Source: Desulfamplus sp964425195 (GTDB lineage: Bacteria; Desulfobacterota; Desulfobacteria; Desulfobacterales; Desulfobacteraceae). Taken from it: a stretch of DNA of 64,000 nt. The first letter of the stretch is position 1. Every line of letters starts with the position of its first letter. Positions 8,805 to 17,935 of this stretch are shown here, one piece after another. Position numbers and translations under genes: made by a program. Location of the stretch: positions 166,726 to 230,725 of the forward strand of contig CAYRLG010000002.1 in assembly GCA_964425195.1 (NCBI GenBank). The letters run 5' to 3'. The notes under the pieces were generated by a model, which saw nothing but the letters and a program-made list of their open reading frames with translations, had not been told where the DNA came from and ran no database searches.

Positions 8805-9649
8805 CTCCTATTCAGATGCTTATCAAGGATATTAAAAATTTAAAGCCCATACCAGCAATTGCTAATCAGATAGTTGAGATGATAGATAACCACTCTGTAT
8901 CTATGCAAGATATTGCAAAGATTATTCAATATGATCCTGCTGTAACTGCAAGCATTTTGAGAACATGTAACTCTGCTTTTTTTGGTCTTGCCAATCCTGT
9001 AGAGTCGATAAAAGATGCTGTAGCAATACTTGGTATTGATCAGGTTGTAGAGATTGCTTTGCTTAATGCAAGCTCCAAAACATTGAATAAATCTTGGAAA
9101 GGCTATGGTCTCCATGAAGGTGCAATGTGGAAACATGCTGTCTCATCTGCTCTTATTGCAAAAAACATTGCCAATAAAATAGCTCCTGAAAGTAAAAATA
9201 CCATCTTCACAGCAGCTCTGTTAAAAGATATTGGTAAAACCGTGCTGGATAAATTCATCCAAATATCTTCAGATAAGATACAGAACTTAATTGAACATAG
9301 TGGGTATAGCTTTATTGAGGCTGAAAAGAAAGTTATTGGTACAGATCACGCTGAAATTGGTGCGATGATTGCAAAAATATGGAAATTTAGCCCTAAAATG
9401 GTAAATATTATAAGAAATCACCATATTCCTGACGAGATTGTAGGAAGAGATAAAGAGACTGCGATTGTCTATCTTTCTGACTGTATCTGCATGATGATGG
9501 GTTTAGGTGTTGGTGTTGACGGGCTTGCATATCGTTTTAACGATAAGATTATTCGTGAACTTACTATTTCTCCAGATGATATTTCCAAGATTATTGCTGA
9601 TTTTACAATCAACATGCAAAAGGTTGAAGAGCTTTTACATGTTGTATAA
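8801..9649 (+). CDS. HDOD-domain signalling protein
   Basis: A single HDOD domain over most of its 282 residues (LKPIPAIANQIVEMIDNHSVSMQDIAKIIQ, positions about 15-45, then DPAVTASILRTCNSAFFG). The HD-like residues are degenerate (LLKDIGKTVLDKF, NHHIPDE), so no phosphohydrolase activity is predicted. Such proteins sit in regulatory operons as non-enzymatic signalling or scaffold modules. The start ATG overlaps the cheD stop by four bases. cheY follows after 23 bases. The specific partner is unknown. Confidence 0.85.
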   Translation: MTPIQMLIKDIKNLKPIPAIANQIVEMIDNHSVSMQDIAKIIQYDPAVTASILRTCNSAFFGLANPVESIKDAVAILGIDQVVEIALLNASSKTLNKSWKGYGLHEGAMWKHAVSSALIAKNIANKIAPESKNTIFTAALLKDIGKTVLDKFIQISSDKIQNLIEHSGYSFIEAEKKVIGTDHAEIGAMIAKIWKFSPKMVNIIRNHHIPDEIVGRDKETAIVYLSDCICMMMGLGVGVDGLAYRFNDKIIRELTISPDDISKIIADFTINMQKVEELLHVV

Positions 9650-9672
9650 ATATACTATTTGAGGTCAATTGT

Positions 9673-10098
9673 ATGACATTCTCAATTTTACTTGTAGATG
9701 ACTCTATGCCAATGAGATCTGTAATCAAAAAAGCGTTTAAAGCAGCAGGATATTCTGGTTCAGATTTTTATGAAGCTGAAAGTGGTATAGAAGCTCTTGA
9801 AAGACTTAGAAATCACTGGATTGATATTGTTGTAACTGATTTTACAATGCCAGGAATGAATGGTCTTGAGATGCTTGAGAATATGAAGAAAAGTGATCTA
9901 TTTAAAGATATTCCTGTTGTGGTGGTAACTACCGAAGGCAGTCGGCAGAAAATAGATCAATTTATGAAGAGCGGTGCAGCAGGTTATATAAAAAAACCCT
10001 TCACCCCGGAACAGATAAGAGATATGATAACAGGTATTCTTGGAGAGTGTTATGACAATGAGCAGTCTGATGAATCAGATAGTGATTTCGATTTCTGA
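9673..10098 (+). CDS. cheY: CheY-like single-domain response regulator
   Basis: Phosphoacceptor for the adjacent CheA. Receiver domain only: acidic pair LLVDDS, phosphorylation site D56 in VTDFTMPGMNG, conserved Thr in VVTTEGS, conserved Lys in GYIKKPFTPEQ. The last 20 residues form an acidic tail (QSDESDSDFDF) beyond the usual CheY length, and this tail is encoded over the start of cheX. The ribosome site is gaggt before ATG 9673. Confidence 0.92.
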   Translation: MTFSILLVDDSMPMRSVIKKAFKAAGYSGSDFYEAESGIEALERLRNHWIDIVVTDFTMPGMNGLEMLENMKKSDLFKDIPVVVVTTEGSRQKIDQFMKSGAAGYIKKPFTPEQIRDMITGILGECYDNEQSDESDSDFDF

Positions 10099-10558
10099 AG
10101 TTATGGAAACTATGTTTTACATTCTTGTGCAGCCTCGTGATGGTTACACCACAGTTGGCGAATCTCCTCTCTTAAAATCTAATGGTACTTATGGTTCAGA
10201 GTCGATTGAGTCTGCTATAATTACATTTCATGGAACTTTTTCTGGAACAATAGCTCTTATAGTACCTGAAAATCTTCTTATCATAATGACCGAGAATTTT
10301 ATGGGAGAAAAAAGGCAGAATCTAACGGACGAGCATCTTGAAGGTACATTGAAAGAGGCTCTCAATATGTTAGCTGGAAATACCTTTAGTAAAATCGACA
10401 GTGAACTATCGTTTTGTCTTGGAGTGCCAGAGATTAATACTGCCTCTATTGTAAGTATTGCTAAAGAGATGGGAAGCTATTCTAAATCTCCATTAATTGT
10501 GATTGACACGATTGATAGCTCTATGGAAATTATAGTACATATTGATAAAACACTATGA
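10052..10558 (+). CDS. cheX: CheX-like CheY-P phosphatase
   Basis: A predicted phosphatase that dephosphorylates CheY-P. The helix EALNMLAGN carries the E-x2-N signature of the CheC/CheX/FliY family, once, as in CheX. I place the start at ATG 10052 behind ttggagag (10040-10047); the frame extends to a TTG at 10040 that would destroy that ribosome site. It overlaps cheY by 47 bases, an unusually long overlap that implies tight coupling. About 168 residues, close to the usual CheX size. Confidence 0.82.
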   Translation: MTMSSLMNQIVISISEVMETMFYILVQPRDGYTTVGESPLLKSNGTYGSESIESAIITFHGTFSGTIALIVPENLLIIMTENFMGEKRQNLTDEHLEGTLKEALNMLAGNTFSKIDSELSFCLGVPEINTASIVSIAKEMGSYSKSPLIVIDTIDSSMEIIVHIDKTL

Positions 10559-10585
10559 TAACCATCACTATTTGGGTGTAACTTT

Positions 10586-11647
10586 ATGATTATTAAACCG
10601 ATAAAGGTACTTGTTGTAGATGACTCAGCAATTGTCAGAAAGGTCTTTTCTCAAGAGCTTTCAAAAGAGAGAGATATCGAGGTCGTTGGTACAGCACCGG
10701 ATCCTTACGTTGCAAGGGATAAGATTGTAAGTTTAAAGCCTGATGTAATAACTCTTGATATTGAAATGCCTCGTATGGATGGTATTACATTTTTAAAGAA
10801 ATTGATGCAGCACTACCCATTACCTGTTATTATTGTAAGTTCTTTAACTCCAAAGGGAAGTAAACTTGCATTGGAAGCTCTCTCTATTGGTGCATTGGAG
10901 GTTATATCAAAGCCAAGTGCTGCCTATTCAGTTGGAGATATGAGTATTCAGCTTGCTGAGAAGATAAGAGCTGTTTATGGTGTTCGGGTATCAAAGAGAA
11001 AGCTCTCATCAGAAGATGAGAGTCAAAATAGGCAAAAAACTGTAGTGCAAATTAACTCAAAAGCTCTTGCTGCAACTACAAATAAACTTATTGCTATAGG
11101 AGCTTCTACTGGTGGAACAGAGGCAATAAAACGGGTGATTACCCGTTTCCCTCGAAATTCCCCTGGAGTGCTTATAGTGCAGCACATGCCGGCACAGTTT
11201 ACTACTACATTTGCAGAGAGAATGAACTCTCTTTGTGAAATGGAGGTAAAAGAGGCAGAAAATGGTGAAGCAGTATTAAACGGAAAAATACTAATTGCAC
11301 CCGGTAACTATCACATGCTTCTTAAAAGAAGTGGAGCACGATATTATGTTGAGGTAAAACAGGGACCAATGGTTCACCATCAAAGACCATCGGTTGATGT
11401 GCTGTTTAAATCTGTAGCAAAGTATGCAGGAGCCAATTCACTCGGTATCATTTTGACAGGCATGGGAAGTGATGGTGCATCTGGAATGGCTGCAATGAAA
11501 GAGGCTGGGGCAATTAATATTGCCCAAGATGAAAACTCTTGTGTTGTTTATGGTATGCCAAGAGAAGCTGTAAGACTTGGGTGTGTAGATTATGTTGAAG
11601 ATATCGATAAAATTCCATCACTTGCACTTAGATGTATTACTGCTTAA
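10586..11647 (+). CDS. cheB: CheB, receptor methylesterase/glutamine deamidase response regulator
   Basis: An N-terminal receiver (LVVDDSAIVRK, D58 in TLDIEMPRMDG) linked to a C-terminal methylesterase domain with the Ser-His-Asp triad: S174 in GASTGGTEA, His in VQHMPAQF, Asp in GMGSDGASGM. The length of 353 residues is normal. CheB demethylates chemoreceptors, yet the matching methyltransferase cheR is not in this operon. It is the last gene of the cluster; 271 non-coding bases follow, in which I see no clear terminator. Confidence 0.95.
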   Translation: MIIKPIKVLVVDDSAIVRKVFSQELSKERDIEVVGTAPDPYVARDKIVSLKPDVITLDIEMPRMDGITFLKKLMQHYPLPVIIVSSLTPKGSKLALEALSIGALEVISKPSAAYSVGDMSIQLAEKIRAVYGVRVSKRKLSSEDESQNRQKTVVQINSKALAATTNKLIAIGASTGGTEAIKRVITRFPRNSPGVLIVQHMPAQFTTTFAERMNSLCEMEVKEAENGEAVLNGKILIAPGNYHMLLKRSGARYYVEVKQGPMVHHQRPSVDVLFKSVAKYAGANSLGIILTGMGSDGASGMAAMKEAGAINIAQDENSCVVYGMPREAVRLGCVDYVEDIDKIPSLALRCITA

Positions 11648-11918
11648 GATTTGTATTAAATTAATACTATTTCTGTTATACATTGAGCCTTTGGACTGAT
11701 TTGAATAATGCTTCAACTTTATAAATTCTGATATCTTAACTAAATGGCTACGCTATTATCTTCCTTAATTTCCATTCTTGTAAATCTCTACTTAAAATAA
11801 TAGACTTAAATCTTCTTAATGCCGGTTGGAAAATTACATGAAATTTGATAATAATTTGATATAGTAAAGGTTAATATAGATCGTTGAAACTACTTTTATA
11901 TAAAAGGTTAAAGAGATT

Positions 11919-12788
11919 ATGCACTACCAAGGCAATATAATAAGACCACCAAGTGAGGCTTACAGTATTCTGCTTCAGGTTACTGTTGGGTGTTCTCACA
12001 ATAAATGCACCTTTTGCGGAGCGTATAAAGGAGAGCGTTTTACCATAAAAAAAGATGATATTATATTTGAGGATATTGAGTTCGCAGCTAAATATTGCAA
12101 AAGACAGACAAGGCTATTTATCTGTGACGGTGATGCTCTTATAATTCCGCAAAAAAGACTTGTTCCAATTCTTGAAAGAATCAAGCAACGCCTCCCGTGG
12201 GTTGAAAGAGTTGGGCTTTATGCTAATGCAAAGAGTATAAAGATGAAAACCGTTGATGAACTCAAAGAGCTAAATGCTCTTGGCTTAAAAATTGCCTATA
12301 TGGGACTTGAAACTGGTGATGATGTAACTTTGAAGCGTATTAACAAAGGTTCTGATTCTTACAAAATGGTTGAGATGGGAAAAAAACTCCGAAGTGCTGG
12401 GATTCAACTATCTATAACTGTACTGCTTGGACTTGCGGGAAGATATCGATCTCATATTCATGCAACAGAAACTGGACGTGTCTTGTCTGCTATAGACCCT
12501 GAATATGTTGGTGCATTAAGTCTGATGTTGATACCCGGAACGCCAATGCACACAGATTATCAGAATGGCAAATTTGAGCTTATAACACCTGATGAGATGC
12601 TAAAGGAACTTGGTACTATGATTGCAACCACCAATCTTACTAACGGACTTTTTCATGCAAACCACGCCTCAAATTATCTCCCAATCAGGGCGCATATTCC
12701 ACGTGATAAGGAGAAAACGCTTGCTTTGATATCACAAGCTCTTGAAGGTAAAGTACGGCTTAAGCCTGAGTATATGAGAGCTCTTTAA
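11919..12788 (+). CDS. Radical SAM protein, function unknown
   Basis: A 289-residue radical SAM protein. The cluster motif is GCSHNKCTFCGAYKG, with four residues between the first two cysteines (CX4CX2C), a spacing typical of one Elp3/MiaB-like subfamily of uncharacterised proteins. Downstream SAM-binding features include AYMGLETGDD and SITVLLGLAG. No B12-binding or TRAM domain is present. A ribosome site (aaaggttaaagag) precedes ATG 11919. Neighbours (cheB upstream, a solute-binding protein downstream) give no hint of the substrate. Confidence 0.8.
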   Translation: MHYQGNIIRPPSEAYSILLQVTVGCSHNKCTFCGAYKGERFTIKKDDIIFEDIEFAAKYCKRQTRLFICDGDALIIPQKRLVPILERIKQRLPWVERVGLYANAKSIKMKTVDELKELNALGLKIAYMGLETGDDVTLKRINKGSDSYKMVEMGKKLRSAGIQLSITVLLGLAGRYRSHIHATETGRVLSAIDPEYVGALSLMLIPGTPMHTDYQNGKFELITPDEMLKELGTMIATTNLTNGLFHANHASNYLPIRAHIPRDKEKTLALISQALEGKVRLKPEYMRAL

Positions 12789-12842
12789 CTCTACTTTGTG
12801 AATTTTTTGAAGTTCTAATAATTGTAGATAGGCTTTTATATT

Positions 12843-13628
12843 ATGAAAACCTTTAAGAAAAAAATTATTGTAAGTTATCTGTCTGTTCTTATTGTTGTAT
12901 ATACAATCTGCTGTGAGAAAATCTACAGTCAGACAAGTAAAATCGATGTTGTATATACAGATTGGTTTCCATATACATATAAAGAAAACGGTGAGGCTCT
13001 TGGGTTTGAGATTGAAATTTTTAAAGCTGTTATGAAGAGTCTTAATATCGAAACTGATTTCATAAAATATCCATGGAGAAGATGTTTAAATAGTTTAGAG
13101 GAGGGGTCAGCAGATGCAGTTGTCTCTCTTCTAAAAACTCCTGAAAGAGATAAATACACTCTCTTTCCTGACAATTACATAAGCCTTTCAAAAACAGTGT
13201 TGTTTACAAAGGTTGGAAATAATATTGAATTTAAAGGTTCCTATGAAGATTTAAAGAGTTATACTATAGGAGTTATATCTGGATTTAGCTATGGTGACTC
13301 TTTTGATAAAGCCTATTACCTTAAAAAGGATTATGCACAAAACGCCCAGATGCTTATCAAAAAACTTTTAAATGACAGGCATGATTTGGCTGCTGAGAAT
13401 CAGGTAGTTATAAGTGGATATGCTTTAAAAATGAATGTAAAGGATAAAATTAAATTCCTTAACCCACCAATTCATACACAGAAGTTATATGTTGGTTTTT
13501 CCAAAGTAAAAGGGCTTAAACAGTTGTGTGATGATTTCTCCATAGCTCTTTCAAAGTTTAAAAACTCTCAGGAGTATAGAGTAATCTTAGAAAAATATGG
13601 GGTCAATCCATTGGAGATGACAGAGTGA
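12843..13628 (+). CDS. Periplasmic solute-binding protein, family 3-like
   Basis: A signal peptide or anchor over the first 28 residues (KKKIIVSYLSVLIVVYTICC), then a small extracellular solute-binding fold: DWFPYTYKENGEALGFEIE, RRCLNSLEEGSADAVVSL and YTIGVISGFSYGDSF. The size of 261 residues fits the polar-amino-acid binding family. No permease or ATPase gene is adjacent, so it may serve a distant transporter or act in sensing. It is followed 90 bases later by transketolase, without obvious functional linkage. Confidence 0.78.
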   Translation: MKTFKKKIIVSYLSVLIVVYTICCEKIYSQTSKIDVVYTDWFPYTYKENGEALGFEIEIFKAVMKSLNIETDFIKYPWRRCLNSLEEGSADAVVSLLKTPERDKYTLFPDNYISLSKTVLFTKVGNNIEFKGSYEDLKSYTIGVISGFSYGDSFDKAYYLKKDYAQNAQMLIKKLLNDRHDLAAENQVVISGYALKMNVKDKIKFLNPPIHTQKLYVGFSKVKGLKQLCDDFSIALSKFKNSQEYRVILEKYGVNPLEMTE

Positions 13629-13718
13629 TGACCATTAAAAAAATGGTTAAATGCCCAATCGATAATAAACTATTTTAGTAGAACAAAAAATTAAATTACA
13701 AAAACACAGGAGATAACA

Positions 13719-15749
13719 ATGGCTTGTGCCACCAAAGAGCTTGAACAGCTATGTATTAACACAATAAGAACCTTGTCAATTGATGCCATTCAACGGGCAA
13801 ACTCAGGTCACCCCGGAGCACCAATGGGACTTGCTCCAACAGCTTATGTCTTATGGAACAGATATATGAAGCACAATCCTGCAAATCCTGCATGGAGTGA
13901 CAGAGATAGATTTGTATTATCTGGTGGACACGCTTCAATGCTGCTTTACAGCCTGCTCTACCTTGACGGCTATGGTCTTACACTTAATGATCTAAAAAAT
14001 TTTAGACAGTGGAAAAGCAGAACCCCGGGACACCCTGAATTTGGACACACACCGGGAGTTGAAACCACAACTGGTCCTCTTGGACAGGGAGTTGCCAATG
14101 CTGTTGGCATGGCTATGGCAGAGCGCCATTTAGCAGCAAGATTTAACACAGAGACAAAAGAGCTTGTCAACCACTTTACATACATAATGTGCGGAGATGG
14201 CGACTTAATGGAGGGGGTTGCATCTGAAGCTGTATCACTTGCAGGACATCTTGGTCTTGGGAAACTTATCTGCCTTTACGATGACAACTCTATCTCAATT
14301 GAAGGCTCTACATCAATTGCATTTACAGAAGATGTTAAGGCAAAGTTTGAGGCAATGAATTGGCAGGTTATTGTGGTTGATGACGGCAATGATACTGATG
14401 CAATCGGCAATGCTATTGAGGCAGCCCAAAAAGAGACCCAAAAGCCGACTCTTATAAAAATAAAGACTCAGATTGCTTACGGAAGCCCAAACAAACAGGG
14501 CAAATCAAGTGCCCACGGCTCTCCTTTGGGAGCAGATGAGATAAAGTTGGTAAAAGAGTTTTATGGAGTGCCGGCAGATAAAGATTTTTACGTGCCTGAT
14601 GAGGTTTTAACAGAGTGCCGTAAAGCTGTTGAGCGGGGAGAAGCTCAAGAGCGTGAATGGCAGGAAATTTTTGATAGTTATAAACAAAAATTTCCTGAAA
14701 AAACTGCTGAGTTTGTTGATGCAGTTAGCGGTTATCTTACTGACGGTTGGGATAAAGAGATTCCTATCTTCTCTCCAGCAGATAAACCAATTGCAACCCG
14801 TGCAGCATCAGGCAAGGTTTTAAATGCAATTGCAAAAAATCTGCCTGTTCTTATGGGAGGCTCTGCTGATTTAGCACCATCTAACAACACATACCTCTCT
14901 GGATTTGATGATTTTCAAAAAGATTCCTATCACGGCAGAAACATCCGCTTTGGAGTGCGCGAACATGCAATGGGTGCGATTATGTCTGGAATGTACCTGC
15001 ATGGTGGCATTCGTCCTTATGGCGGAACATTTCTTGTGTTTGCCGATTATGTCCGTCCGGCTGTAAGGGTTGCATCTTTGATGAAACTGCCGATAATTTA
15101 TGTGTTTACACATGACAGCGTAGCAGTAGGAGAAGATGGTCCAACGCATCAGCCTATTGAGCATATTGCATCTTTAAGGGCAATTCCTAATCTTCATGTT
15201 ATTCGTCCAGCAGATGCCAATGAGACAGCAGATGCGTGGAGAGTTGCTTTAACAACTGTTGATGCTCCTACAGCTCTTATCTTAAGCCGTCAGAATCTTC
15301 CAATTTTAGAAAAAGACCAGACAGGAAGAGATGGAGTGTTGCGTTATGGTGCCTATATTCTTAGAGATGTTAATAAAGATAAAGGAGATATTGACATTAT
15401 TTTGATTGCCTCAGGCTCTGAAGTTCATCTGTGTGTTAATGCAGCCGTTGAGCTTGAAAAAGCTCAAATTAACGCAAGGGTTGTTAGTATGCCAAGCTGG
15501 GAGCTATTTGAAAAAGCACCAGCCCCATACAAGGAGAGAATACTGCCTCATGATATTAAATTAAGACTTGCTGTAGAGGCTGGTATTACAATGGGTTGGG
15601 AGCGATATGTTGGAGAGAAAGGTAAAATTATTGGAATCAACCAATTTGGAGCATCTGCCCCGGGTGAAAGGGTACTTCAAGAGTACGGGATCAACATGGA
15701 AAATATTGTTGAACAGGCAAAGAGCATAGTGTCTAAACCTGCAAAATAG
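13719..15749 (+). CDS. tkt: Transketolase
   Basis: A thiamine-diphosphate enzyme of the pentose phosphate pathway. At 676 residues it has the full single-chain length. N-terminal part: HPGAPMGLAP and the ThDP motif GDGDLMEGVASEA. Pyrimidine-binding part: FGVREHAMGAIMSGM, with the catalytic Glu, and FTHDSVAVGEDGPTHQP. The C-terminal domain ends in GINMENIV. The ribosome site caggaga lies 8 bases before ATG 13719. The next gene begins 20 bases after the stop, suggesting co-transcription with the MetE-like protein. Confidence 0.96.
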   Translation: MACATKELEQLCINTIRTLSIDAIQRANSGHPGAPMGLAPTAYVLWNRYMKHNPANPAWSDRDRFVLSGGHASMLLYSLLYLDGYGLTLNDLKNFRQWKSRTPGHPEFGHTPGVETTTGPLGQGVANAVGMAMAERHLAARFNTETKELVNHFTYIMCGDGDLMEGVASEAVSLAGHLGLGKLICLYDDNSISIEGSTSIAFTEDVKAKFEAMNWQVIVVDDGNDTDAIGNAIEAAQKETQKPTLIKIKTQIAYGSPNKQGKSSAHGSPLGADEIKLVKEFYGVPADKDFYVPDEVLTECRKAVERGEAQEREWQEIFDSYKQKFPEKTAEFVDAVSGYLTDGWDKEIPIFSPADKPIATRAASGKVLNAIAKNLPVLMGGSADLAPSNNTYLSGFDDFQKDSYHGRNIRFGVREHAMGAIMSGMYLHGGIRPYGGTFLVFADYVRPAVRVASLMKLPIIYVFTHDSVAVGEDGPTHQPIEHIASLRAIPNLHVIRPADANETADAWRVALTTVDAPTALILSRQNLPILEKDQTGRDGVLRYGAYILRDVNKDKGDIDIILIASGSEVHLCVNAAVELEKAQINARVVSMPSWELFEKAPAPYKERILPHDIKLRLAVEAGITMGWERYVGEKGKIIGINQFGASAPGERVLQEYGINMENIVEQAKSIVSKPAK

Positions 15750-15769
15750 CGGATAAGGAATAAGTAACC

Positions 15770-16909
15770 ATGATTGATTTTAAACCAAACTGCCTGCCTC
15801 TTCTTGTAGGAAGCCTACCCATGGCTGACCATCTTGAGGCAACAGAACTTATGCTTAAATACACTCCTGAAATTCCTCTGTGGGTCCAACTGCCAATCTA
15901 TAAAGAAGAGGGTATGCTCTATCAGTTTCTGACCGGAATTCCGGGTCTTGTGATAAAAGAGAGCGGTTTATCTAAAGAGAAAGATTTTTATATTGATACA
16001 TCACAAGAGAATTTTGAAGATGATGTGCTTGCCTTTTATGAAGAGTATATCTCTATAATTGAAAGCCCTTCAAGGTTTGAGGATTTTGATTCTGATAGTG
16101 GTAACAGTTCAAAATCGACCTTGAATCACTCAAGATTTGCCTTAACCGATGCTACTGCAAAAGGTTTTTCTGTTTTTATCGAAACGATTAAATCTCTTCC
16201 TAAAGTTCCAGTTGCTGTAAAAGGTCAGGTTACAGGACCGATTACAATGGGCATTGGTGTCAAGGATCAAGCTGGTAGGCTTCTTTTTTACGATGAACGT
16301 ATGAGAGATATTGTAACTAAACAGGTTGCTATGAATGCAAGATGGCAGGTATTTCAGCTATCAAAGCTCGACACGCCATGTAAACCCATTATATTCTTTG
16401 ATGAGCCAGGCGTTGTTGGGTTTGGCTCTTCAACATATATTAGCATTACACGTGAGCAGATTATCGATTCTCTTAAAGAGGGGATTGATTCAGTTCATCA
16501 AGCGGGTGGAATTGCAGGCATTCATATCTGTGCAAATGGAGATTGGACATTGGCTTTAGAGTCTGGCACAGATATAATCAATTTTGATGCCTACTCCTAT
16601 TTTGACAGGCTGATTCTCTATCGTGAGCAATTAAAGAAATTTATAGAAAAAGGTGGGATTCTTGCTTGGGGAGTTGTTCCAACTGAAAACCCTGAATATG
16701 TTGAAAATGCTGACTTAACCTCTCTTTGTCAGATGTGGGAAAATCAGGTTGAGCAGTTGGTGTCAATAGGTGTTAATCGTGAGGCTATTATGTCTCAAAG
16801 TCTTATCACCCCAAGCTGCGGAACAGGCTCTCTGAGTTTAGAACATGCAACAAAGATTTTATCTTTAACTAAACAGTTATCTGAGTATATCAGAAACTTT
16901 TATTTTTAA
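15770..16909 (+). CDS. MetE/UROD-superfamily protein (B12-independent methionine synthase-like)
   Basis: A 379-residue TIM-barrel protein resembling the catalytic half of cobalamin-independent methionine synthase. Likely zinc ligands are H252 and C254 (GIHICANGDW) and C350 (ITPSCGTGSL); VAVKGQVTGPITMG and FFDEPGVVGFG match conserved strands. The MetE N-terminal half is missing, so it belongs with the short archaeal/anaerobe-type MetE-like proteins whose methyl donor is often a corrinoid protein. The substrate is not determined by the sequence. It lies 20 bases downstream of tkt and ends before a strong hairpin terminator. Confidence 0.82.
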   Translation: MIDFKPNCLPLLVGSLPMADHLEATELMLKYTPEIPLWVQLPIYKEEGMLYQFLTGIPGLVIKESGLSKEKDFYIDTSQENFEDDVLAFYEEYISIIESPSRFEDFDSDSGNSSKSTLNHSRFALTDATAKGFSVFIETIKSLPKVPVAVKGQVTGPITMGIGVKDQAGRLLFYDERMRDIVTKQVAMNARWQVFQLSKLDTPCKPIIFFDEPGVVGFGSSTYISITREQIIDSLKEGIDSVHQAGGIAGIHICANGDWTLALESGTDIINFDAYSYFDRLILYREQLKKFIEKGGILAWGVVPTENPEYVENADLTSLCQMWENQVEQLVSIGVNREAIMSQSLITPSCGTGSLSLEHATKILSLTKQLSEYIRNFYF

Positions 16910-16937
16910 ACCAGCTTTTAGTAAAACAGACCATATT

Positions 16938-17019
16938 AAAAAGTGCATAGCTTTATCCCCTTGATAAATTTTTTTTGTTTTTTGTGCTTAAGGGGTCTTT
17001 AAAGTCCTTGCACTTTTTT
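16938..17019 (+). terminator. Long interrupted hairpin terminator after the MetE-like gene
   Basis: Nested arms fold one on another: aaaaagtgca (16938-16947) with tgcacttttt (17009-17018); cttta (16951-16955) with taaag (17000-17004); tcccctt with aagggg near 16956-16962 and 16990-16995. The right arm runs into a T tract. The structure is longer than a minimal terminator and may also act as mRNA 3'-end protection. Confidence 0.75.
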
Positions 17020-17127
17020 TGTTTGTTGAGTTCTCTCTTTTTTATAAGCTCACTCAATATTAATGATTGAAAAAATTTATTTTTTTACTATATAATACCT
17101 GTTTTTCATAGATAGGAGAGTCTGAGT

Positions 17128-17934
17128 TTGAATCAAAAAGGTGCATTAAATTTAGATTGTAGTAACAACCTTGATAGTCTTAAATACTATCCAATATCAC
17201 TTGATATAGCTAATAAGAACTGTCTTGTTGTTGGAGGTGGCAGTGTCGGTGCAAGAAAGGCTATAACACTTGCACGTTGCAGGGCAATTGTTAAAGTTGT
17301 TAGCCCTTTTTTTTCTGATGAGTTTGTTAAAAAAACAGATATCTATTGTAAAATAGAGACACCCTTTGACAAGTTTGAAAAAGATGAGCTTAACTTTAAA
17401 AATAGTGGAAAAATCATCTCCATTAAAAAGCCTTATGATTCCAATGACCTTAATTCCACCTTTTTGGTTATCGGTGCAACTGATAATATGGATGTTAACC
17501 GCCAAATTGCTTATGATGCAAAACAAAGAGATGTTTTGTGCAATATTGCAGATTTTCCAGAAGGAAGCTCTTTTGTGCTTCCTTCAATTGTCCAAAGGGG
17601 AGACCTTGTAATTACTATCTCGACATCTGGCAACAGTCCTGCTCTTGCTAAGAAACTTAGGAAAGAGCTTGAGCTACAGTTTGGTCAAGAGTATGCAGAT
17701 TTTATTGTATTAATGGGTAAGATAAGAAAGTGGCTCTTAGCTCAAAATCTTTCATCTCAAACAGATGCTGAGATTTTTAGGCAGCTTATTAACTCAGACC
17801 TTCTAAGACAGATTGCATCAAACGACTACTCAAAGATCGAAAGTACACTCAATAAGATTTTGGGTAGCTATAAAGAGCTTATAGAGAATTGTACTCTCCT
17901 CCCATCATATCAAGATTTTATCTTCGGAGAATAA
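17128..17934 (+). CDS. Met8-like precorrin-2 dehydrogenase (siroheme biosynthesis)
   Basis: Oxidises precorrin-2 to sirohydrochlorin, feeding siroheme and, through AhbA-D, heme. An N-terminal Rossmann fold follows YYPISLDIANKNCLVVGGG and GSVGARKA; the CNIADFPEGSSFVLPSIVQRG region matches the Met8/CysG-N core. A short insert around residues 95-112 (FKNSGKIISIKKPYD) is not typical. The start is TTG 17128 behind taggagag (17113-17120). It overlaps nothing but ends one base before the ccsA-like gene, which implies one transcript with hemA. No SUMT (CobA) domain is fused, as expected for this class. Confidence 0.9.
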   Translation: MNQKGALNLDCSNNLDSLKYYPISLDIANKNCLVVGGGSVGARKAITLARCRAIVKVVSPFFSDEFVKKTDIYCKIETPFDKFEKDELNFKNSGKIISIKKPYDSNDLNSTFLVIGATDNMDVNRQIAYDAKQRDVLCNIADFPEGSSFVLPSIVQRGDLVITISTSGNSPALAKKLRKELELQFGQEYADFIVLMGKIRKWLLAQNLSSQTDAEIFRQLINSDLLRQIASNDYSKIESTLNKILGSYKELIENCTLLPSYQDFIFGE

Positions 17935-17935
17935 T

